Under the pieces are notes generated by a model. The model worked only from the letters and a program-made list of their open reading frames with translations, was not told the DNA's origin and made no database searches. Position numbers and translations under genes: made by a program. Below, piece by piece: positions 45,010 through 49,985 of a stretch of DNA of 49,985 nt (position 1 is the first letter of the stretch; each line of letters starts with the position of its first letter). The stretch is from an uncultured Planctomycetaceae bacterium (lineage in GTDB: Bacteria; Planctomycetota; Planctomycetia; Planctomycetales; Planctomycetaceae). The stretch covers positions 1 to 49,985 of the forward strand of contig CALFSX010000267.1 in assembly GCA_937916515.1 (NCBI GenBank). The letters are read 5' to 3'.

Positions 45010-46011
45010 TTACACGGGAGTTTTGCTGGATTCCAGCAGTTTGGTCAGCTGTGCCAGGTTTACTGAGTTTCCAAACGCAAACAGGCTGTCGTGGGGCATG
45101 ATGACCAGGTCGCCCGGTGGCGGGAAAATTTTGTCGCCGTTTTCTCGACGTACACCCAGCAGCATAATTCCGTCTTCTCGCAGTGACGTATCTTTCAGAC
45201 GCTTGTTAACAAGGTGAGAACCTTCGGGCACCTGGACGTCCGCGATTTCCCAGTCGACGCCTTCGCTTTCGGCCACCTCAACAAAGTTTTCAATACTTGG
45301 CGACAACATGAAACGAGCCATGCGGATGGCGCCGGAAGATAGCGGATTGATGACTCGGGTTGCACCGGCCTGCTGCATCTTGCGGACAGCTGTGTCGTTG
45401 CTGGCTCTGGCTACAATCTGCAGCCTGTTGTTTAACAGCCGAGCTGACAAGACCACGTACAAATTGTCTGCGTCGGTGGGAAGCACTGTTGTGAGTGCTC
45501 TGGCGTTGGCAATTCCGGCTCGTTCCAGAACTTCGTCCTGAGTCGCATCGCCGCATAAAAACAGCCAGCCATCCTGACGCATTTCAGGCGTCAGCAGATC
45601 TTCTTCTTCGTCGATGACCACGAAGCGTTGATTTCTTTGATAAAGATAGTCGCACAATTCGTGGCCCATGCGACCGAACCCACAGATAATGAAGTGGCCG
45701 CTTAGCTTATTGATTTCCTTTTCCATCGCGCGTTGCTCCCAAACTGATCGAATGTCTGAGTTGACCAGAATCTGGCCGAACTGAAAAGCGCTGTAGGCGA
45801 AGACACCAAGGCCCAGAGCCAGATAGACAATAATAAAACCCATCGTCGCATCGGTCATCTGCGGCGGTTCCTGTGAACCAACGGTCGCCAGCAGGATGAA
45901 TGCCTGATAGAAGCAAATCAGAAATCGTTGCCCCGTTAGTATCTGAAGGCTGATTGCTCCGAAAAGCAGCATCGCCAAAATCAGCAGAGGGATTTGCAGA
46001 AGTTTTCGCAT
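45010..46011 (-). CDS. Two-helix ion channel with RCK (TrkA-N/TrkA-C) domain
   Basis: A 333-residue protein: two membrane helices (about 4-25 and 58-80) flanking a pore loop, then a cytoplasmic RCK domain with NAD-type Rossmann motif HFIICGFGRMGHELCDYL (Gly111-Gly113-Gly116) and a TrkA-C domain at the end. The layout matches MthK-like potassium channels. The pore segment is ATVGSQEPPQ (Thr43-Val44-Gly45-Ser46), not the usual TVGYGD or TVGFGD, so ion selectivity may differ. Single gene on the minus strand. Confidence 0.85.
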   Translation of the reverse strand: MRKLLQIPLLILAMLLFGAISLQILTGQRFLICFYQAFILLATVGSQEPPQMTDATMGFIIVYLALGLGVFAYSAFQFGQILVNSDIRSVWEQRAMEKEINKLSGHFIICGFGRMGHELCDYLYQRNQRFVVIDEEEDLLTPEMRQDGWLFLCGDATQDEVLERAGIANARALTTVLPTDADNLYVVLSARLLNNRLQIVARASNDTAVRKMQQAGATRVINPLSSGAIRMARFMLSPSIENFVEVAESEGVDWEIADVQVPEGSHLVNKRLKDTSLREDGIMLLGVRRENGDKIFPPPGDLVIMPHDSLFAFGNSVNLAQLTKLLESSKTPV

Positions 46012-46204
46012 CGGAATGCGGTCAGTGTTTCAGCAGATGAGGTTCGTTAGCAGGAACGCAGACAGTGTAGCAGATTGCGACCAGTTTAATCGATCGTGAA
46101 AGCCGCTCATTCCTAACAAGGGAATCGCCCAACGCCGTGAAGGATTCTGAAAAGCAAAAATGCAGTTTAAACTGGAGAAGAGGCTGTCATGCAGGATGTG
46201 TTTT

Positions 46205-46400
46205 AGTCACGAAGTGACGTTAGGTAGTAGCCACGGTCGGGAGCCCGTGGTTTGTAGAAAGTCAGACGGAAAGTCCCGAAGGGACGATAGGCATATCATT
46301 TCGCGTTGTTGCCTGTCGTCCTTTCAGGACTGAAAACGACTGTCGAATGCTGTTCCACGGGCTCGCGCCCGTGGCTATCACCTGGCGTCACTTCGTGACT
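46205..46400. repeat. 196-bp long palindrome made of smaller hairpins
   Basis: The outer arms 46205-46250 and 46355-46400 match as inverted repeats at about 40 of 46 positions. Inner arms (GTCCCGAAGGGACGATAGGC against a GCCTGTCGTCCTTTCAGGAC partner) also pair. Each arm contains small hairpins (GTCAC/GTGAC, CCACGG/CCGTGG, GTCCC/GGGAC). Confidence 0.88.
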
Positions 46401-46473
46401 TCAAAGCTTCCCAACGCCAGACTGCGGTCTTTCTCTGTAACTCACGGTTTCCCGCTGAAAAATCCCTCACGGC

Positions 46474-46605
46474 GTTGGGCTTCGCCCTTGCCCCAGTGGC
46501 GTGGTTGGCTGGAAGACGTAGGCCGTTCAAACCGCCGAGACGCTCCGTTGTCGCTACGACCAACTTGCGACCACCGTGATCGCATTATTTTAAGAGAGAC
46601 TTTAA
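46474..46605 (+). repeat. Type-A dispersed repeat, copy 7
   Basis: A full copy: GTTGGGCTTCGCCCTTG at one end, CGCTCCGTTGTCGCTACGAC in the core, a variable hairpin GCGACCACCGTGATCGC, and TTTTAAGAGAGACTTTAAG at the other end. The hairpin end has two changes that shorten its stem. Confidence 0.88.
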
Positions 46606-46806
46606 GGAATACCATGCGAATGCGCGAAACGGATCTGACGGGGATGCCGGAATATTAGATGGCGGCCCGGCAGCGCTGTTGCAAACTGCCTTTACGGGAA
46701 ACTCAGGCACCCTGCAGTACCGGCATCGATACGCCGACCGTGCAACCAAACATCTTGTTTATGTGTGCAAAACAAGGCCATGGGTTGGAAATTGTCAGTG
46801 CGGAAC

Positions 46807-46938
46807 CTTAGAGTCTTCCTTGAAAATGATGCGCACACGGTGCGCATCGTTCTGGTCGCGACAACGGAGCAACTCGGCGTTTTAAACGTCCCGCGTCCTG
46901 CCCCATGCCACGCCACTAGGGCAAGGGCGAAGCTCTTG
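46807..46938 (-). repeat. Type-A dispersed repeat, copy 8
   Basis: A full copy: CTTAGAGTCTTCCTTGAAAA, a perfect variable hairpin GCGCACACGGTGCGC, core GTCGCGACAACGGAGCAACT, and the terminal GCAAGGGCGAAGCTCTTG. It is oriented opposite to copy 7, so the CAAGGGC ends of the pair point outward. Confidence 0.88.
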
Positions 46939-47010
46939 TCGGTCTGGTGGTTGACGTATTTTTTAATTTTGGTTAACCAATTCCATCGATTTCAACGGGA
47001 GCAGCTTTTA

Positions 47011-47679
47011 ATGGCCGATCAAACTGGTGAGTCCGCGTCGTCTGGCGCAAAACAGCGTTCTCCCGTAGAAAAGTGCCTTGTCTGGGGAGGCATCGCTTTG
47101 CTGCTTGTGGTTGTGTTGATTGAATACCGAGCGAAAAGCGGATTCGATTCGGCTGTCGCGTGGCTGGACGAACACGAAAACAAAAAGCCAACAGTTGACG
47201 AAATTGATGCAGCACTTGCCGGTGCTTCACAAACAGCAGCAACCGACGACGCTGTAACTTATGCCTTTTTCAGCCTGTTCAAGGCCAAAGACTACGAAAT
47301 CGTCTGTGACCTTGGCAAACAAGGCGATGCGCTTGTGATGGAAAGTTATTACACAACCGCCGGTATGGAAGCCACAAGAGCGGAAGTGGAACAGCAGGCG
47401 AAAGAGCGAATGGAAGCCATTCCTGTATCTGAAGAATCGCCGGGCATGCCTGACGGTGTGGAAGGCGGCGGCGGAGGAGGACCAGGCGGAATGGGTGGAC
47501 CTGGCATGGGCGGTGGAGACAGTCATGCTCCAAGCGGACATGGAGCTCCACCACAAGGCGATGGTGCCGATGAAGGCCGACAGCGACCAGCCATGGATGA
47601 TGCTGAAGACGATGCTCCCGCTGCCGACGAAAAACCAGCCGATGAGAAGCCCGCTGAAGAAACCTCAGCCGACGAATAA
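47011..47679 (+). CDS. Gly/Ala-rich single-span membrane protein, unknown
   Basis: A 222-residue protein: a short cytoplasmic N-terminus, one membrane helix (about 22-38, CLVWGGIALLLVVVLIE), a folded segment with IDAALAGASQTAATDDAVTY and FFSLFKAKDYEIVCDLGKQG (about 66-115), then a Gly-rich stretch (GGGGGGPGGMGGPGMGGG) and an Ala/Glu/Lys/Pro tail with repeated ADEKPA. No family was recognised. The ATG at 47011 has GGGAGC upstream; the frame is open to 46765 but that part is repeat sequence. Confidence 0.7.
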   Translation: MADQTGESASSGAKQRSPVEKCLVWGGIALLLVVVLIEYRAKSGFDSAVAWLDEHENKKPTVDEIDAALAGASQTAATDDAVTYAFFSLFKAKDYEIVCDLGKQGDALVMESYYTTAGMEATRAEVEQQAKERMEAIPVSEESPGMPDGVEGGGGGGPGGMGGPGMGGGDSHAPSGHGAPPQGDGADEGRQRPAMDDAEDDAPAADEKPADEKPAEETSADE

Positions 47680-47771
47680 GCGGAGTGCTCGGTAATCGTT
47701 TCCCAGCCAGCCGATCTGCTCGCTGATTTGCTGGGAGCGGTTATCTAATTCTTCACTGCTGATTGGAATAA

Positions 47772-47802
47772 CATCGACTGCAGCACAACGCTGCAGTCGA
47801 TG
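47772..47802. repeat. Perfect 13-bp stem hairpin
   Basis: CATCGACTGCAGC and GCTGCAGTCGATG pair perfectly around ACAAC. It lies 93 bp downstream of the Gly-rich protein stop. No T-run follows, so a rho-independent terminator is not supported. Confidence 0.85.
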
Positions 47803-47880
47803 CATCCAACTTTGTTGTGTCTTAAGTGGGGGATGTTCGCTGCCAGGCTGCCACACGGCCCCACCATTCAGAATTTCTGG

Positions 47881-47912
47881 CATGCGGCCGTCGTGGCATG
47901 CGGCCGTCGTGC
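47881..47912. repeat. Two 16-bp direct repeats
   Basis: GCATGCGGCCGTCGTG occurs twice in immediate succession (about 47881-47896 and 47897-47912). Two copies only; no array. Confidence 0.65.
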
Positions 47913-48199
47913 CATGAGGGCAGCTGGTCTGAGTTGTTGCTGCATCGTGTCAGGTTCACCTGGAACGACACAAAGCACTGCCTAATAAGCCTGCCAGCAC
48001 GTTAAACTGCAGCAAAGGAAATCTGCGCCCGGCATTTTTTTGCTGTCATTTTACATTGCTCCTTTTTCCATGCAGGTTTTTGGCAACCGGTTTTCCAGCA
48101 CGCTCTGCTTCACCAGTGATTCACACCATCTGATCCAACACAATATGTCTGCCATCGCGTCGCTTCTTGATTGGCAGCCACCGCAGTTCGCCGCTTGCC

Positions 48200-49985
48200 A
48201 TGCACCAGATCGCCCGACTTTCTGCTGACTTTCGAAAGCTGGGATGGTGCGTCGTTGCCGCTTTGTCGATTCCGCCGATTCTTGGATTTACCGGCGTTCG
48301 ATTTGCTGCTCCGGTTGTTGAAGACTGGATCCCTCAGAAAGACGTGGAATCGCTGGTTGAAGTTGAGCACGCTTTTTCGCTGAATTCACCAGTGGTGCTT
48401 GTTCTGGAATGTGACGATTTCTTTCAAGTCGACCGCATTCAGGCTATGCAAAAAGCCGTCACCACGCTTCGAGCCATGGACGAAGTGAAGCACCTGACGT
48501 GGATGGGAGACATCCCCGAGGTGACTCTTCGCGGAAAAATCACCCATCTTTTGCCAAACCTGTCAACGGCGGCCGAATTACCGGCGACTGAACCGACTGA
48601 ACGAACTACGGCAAATGACGTTCGGGATGAACTGCAACAGGCAAAAATGAAACTGCTTCAGCATCCATTAGCGAAGGACAGTCTGGTTTCAGCGGGTGGC
48701 ACCACGGTGCTGTTGCTGATCGATGCGGATTTAAAATCGCAGATCGCCGCTATTCGCGCGGCCGCAATTCAGGTGCTGCAGCCCTTGGGGATTCGGACGC
48801 GAGTGACGGGAAGTCTGGCACTGTTTGAACTACACGATCGCACTCTTGATGAAGATCACCTTCGCATTCAGATGCTGTCGTACACGGTTGTGTCTTTGCT
48901 TTCGGTGGTGATCTTTCGCCGGCCAGTTGCCATTTTTCTGGCGGGAATCGGACCGATTATCGGTGTCGTCTGGACTCTGGGTTGGTTGCAGTTAATCGGG
49001 CAATCCAACAACGAACTGGCAAAGATCATCCTTCCCGTGCTGATCATGATGGTCGGTTTTACGGACGGTATGCATATGGTGATTCGCATTCGGCAACTTA
49101 GAGCCGAAGGGCGATCGCCACGCGATGCCGTGTACAACGCAGTTTGCCTTGTTGGCCCCGCCTGCTTTCTAACGTCGCTCACCACGGCCATCGGATTCGG
49201 GTCGCTGATGTTTTCCAACTCAGAAATGATTGCTGGCTTTGGCCGAGTGTCAGCGATTGGCGTTGTGCTGACGTTTTTGTCTGTGGTGTTGATTACTCCC
49301 TTGTTGGCAAATTCGTGGCTGGGCCGAAAAATGCATGTCAGCACAACCAAAGATCCACTGGCTCTGCTGATGCAGCGTGCCAGATGGATTGTGGTGTTCT
49401 CGTCCCGTTACGCTCGCAGCGTGACAATTGCTGGCGTTGCTATCACGTTGCTCTGCTTTTCGATGGCCATGAATCTGGTGCCGGACGATCGCATCAGCGA
49501 CCGAGTGCCGCACAATTCGGAAGAATGGCAGGCTCTAAGGCACTGTGATTCCGTCGTTGGCGGCGTTCGCTTTCTGCGAATCGTCGTTGAGTGGGACGAA
49601 TCGATCAGCCGTTCACAATTGTGGACGGTGATCAAAGAAAGCCAGAAACTGCTGGCGACCGAAGAATTGGTTGGCCCTTCAATTTCGATCCGAACGTGCC
49701 TGTCGGTGTTTAAAGCCCCGACGGCGCAGGATCAGTCAATTCTGGCAGCCAGGCTTCCCGAGGAATTATCTTCTCAGTTTTATCGCCCCGATTTACGGCT
49801 GGCACAAATTGTTTGTCGCCTGCAGGATCGCGGCATTGCCAAATACGAACCCATGCTGCGGCGACTCGAAGAAAACGTGCAGGCAATCGCTGCCGCGCAC
49901 AATGGTGTTCGGTTGAGCGTTATCAGCGACCTTGCGGTAGAAGGTCGAGTTGTCCGGCAGATGATTGAAGAGCTGATGAAGAGCT
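48200..49985 (+). CDS. MMPL/RND-family exporter, 3' end beyond window
   Basis: The frame is open from ATG 48200 to the window end, at least 595 residues. The N-terminus has one membrane helix (about 17-35), then a periplasmic domain (VVEDWIPQKDVESLVEVEHA and GGTTVLLLIDADLKSQI), then a bundle of helices with the MMPL/RND core: LPVLIMMVGFTDGMHMVIRI and FLTSLTTAIGFGSLMFSNSE, followed by a second periplasmic domain (ISDRVPHNSEEWQALRHCDS). The layout matches half-symmetrical RND exporters of the hopanoid/lipid (HpnN-like) group; substrate unknown. The second helix bundle and the stop lie outside. The start lacks an obvious ribosome-binding site, so it could be further upstream. Confidence 0.88.
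   Translation, partial: MHQIARLSADFRKLGWCVVAALSIPPILGFTGVRFAAPVVEDWIPQKDVESLVEVEHAFSLNSPVVLVLECDDFFQVDRIQAMQKAVTTLRAMDEVKHLTWMGDIPEVTLRGKITHLLPNLSTAAELPATEPTERTTANDVRDELQQAKMKLLQHPLAKDSLVSAGGTTVLLLIDADLKSQIAAIRAAAIQVLQPLGIRTRVTGSLALFELHDRTLDEDHLRIQMLSYTVVSLLSVVIFRRPVAIFLAGIGPIIGVVWTLGWLQLIGQSNNELAKIILPVLIMMVGFTDGMHMVIRIRQLRAEGRSPRDAVYNAVCLVGPACFLTSLTTAIGFGSLMFSNSEMIAGFGRVSAIGVVLTFLSVVLITPLLANSWLGRKMHVSTTKDPLALLMQRARWIVVFSSRYARSVTIAGVAITLLCFSMAMNLVPDDRISDRVPHNSEEWQALRHCDSVVGGVRFLRIVVEWDESISRSQLWTVIKESQKLLATEELVGPSISIRTCLSVFKAPTAQDQSILAARLPEELSSQFYRPDLRLAQIVCRLQDRGIAKYEPMLRRLEENVQAIAAAHNGVRLSVISDLAVEGRVVRQMIEELMKS

Larger units (their letters stand above)
46012..47010. other. 999-bp repeat-rich intergenic region
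   Basis: No gene was recognised. The region holds a 196-bp palindrome (46205-46400) and two type-A repeats in inverted orientation (46474-46605 and 46807-46938). The about 200 bp between the two repeats contains a short frame (from 46659) with PNILFMCAKQGHG, faintly like a sulfatase N-terminus, which could be a gene remnant. Confidence 0.6.
47680..48199. other. Intergenic region with hairpin and short direct repeat
   Basis: These 520 bp before the exporter gene hold a 13-bp perfect stem (47772-47802) and two copies of GCATGCGGCCGTCGTG in tandem near 47881-47912. No gene was recognised. Confidence 0.6.

Noticed and set aside
46659-46806. Sulfatase-like fragment PNILFMCAKQGHG as a real gene
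   Set aside because: Very short, lacks the two metal-binding Asp and any downstream signature; kept only as a possible remnant.
47881-47912. Possible start of a CRISPR array (two 16-bp direct repeats)
   Set aside because: Only two abutting copies with no spacers and no cas genes nearby.

Overview
The window reads as chromosomal DNA of a planctomycete (Planctomycetota), genus not determined. The evidence is the combination of formylglycine sulfatases, a very large PVC-type CxxCH haem protein with HEAT repeats, Tat-exported Gfo/Idh/MocA and TIM-barrel proteins, a PEP-CTERM protein, anti-sigma-like YLDD-repeat proteins, a flagellar system with P- and L-ring genes, and many palindromic intergenic repeats. 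About 43 genes are supported. I recognised no rRNA, tRNA, CRISPR array or complete insertion sequence.

Layout. (1) 128-826: an AlkD-like DNA alkylation repair protein, convergent with the flagellar block. (2) 841-10331, minus strand: rod, ring and hook-junction genes, transcribed in the order flgF-like, flgG, flgA, flgH, flgI, flgJ-like, flgN-like, flgK, flgL. (3) 10945-17729, plus strand: fliL-fliM-fliN-fliO-fliP with start/stop overlaps, then a 280-bp repeat-bearing gap, flhA, two small proteins and a lipoprotein. fliQ, fliR and flhB are not between fliP and flhA. (4) 18089-24674: a hypothetical protein, a secreted alpha/beta hydrolase, a methyltransferase, a zinc-ribbon protein and a 738-residue anti-sigma-like membrane protein. 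(5) 25030-33695, minus strand: a carbohydrate-type cluster of sulfatase, giant haem protein, sulfatase and Gfo/Idh/MocA oxidoreductase. (6) 34224-42419: a DinB/YfiT protein, a membrane protein, a thioredoxin-fold lipoprotein, a possible ADP-ribosyltransferase-like protein, a PEP-CTERM gene broken by one in-frame stop, a Tat-exported TIM-barrel isomerase, a cysteine desulfurase, and two convergent methyltransferases, one with a signal peptide. (7) 42619-46011: two universal stress proteins, a small c-type cytochrome and a two-helix ion channel with RCK domain. (8) 47011-49985: a Gly/Ala-rich membrane protein and an MMPL/RND exporter cut by the window end.

How the genes work together. The two divergent flagellar blocks supply the distal rod, P/L rings, hook-filament junction, C-ring and part of the export gate of one flagellum; hook, filament, MS-ring and the rest of the gate must lie elsewhere. 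The sulfatase/haem/oxidoreductase block fits periplasmic breakdown of sulfated polysaccharide, the usual planctomycete lifestyle.

The strongest unexplained signal is an intergenic repeat of about 130 bp, present eight times in whole or part. One end is a CAAGGGC/GCCCTTG hairpin, the core is conserved, and near the other end is a hairpin whose stem sequence differs between copies while pairing is largely kept. Several unrelated long palindromes occupy other intergenic regions. Together they suggest a non-autonomous palindromic repeat or structured-RNA family worth a genome-wide search.
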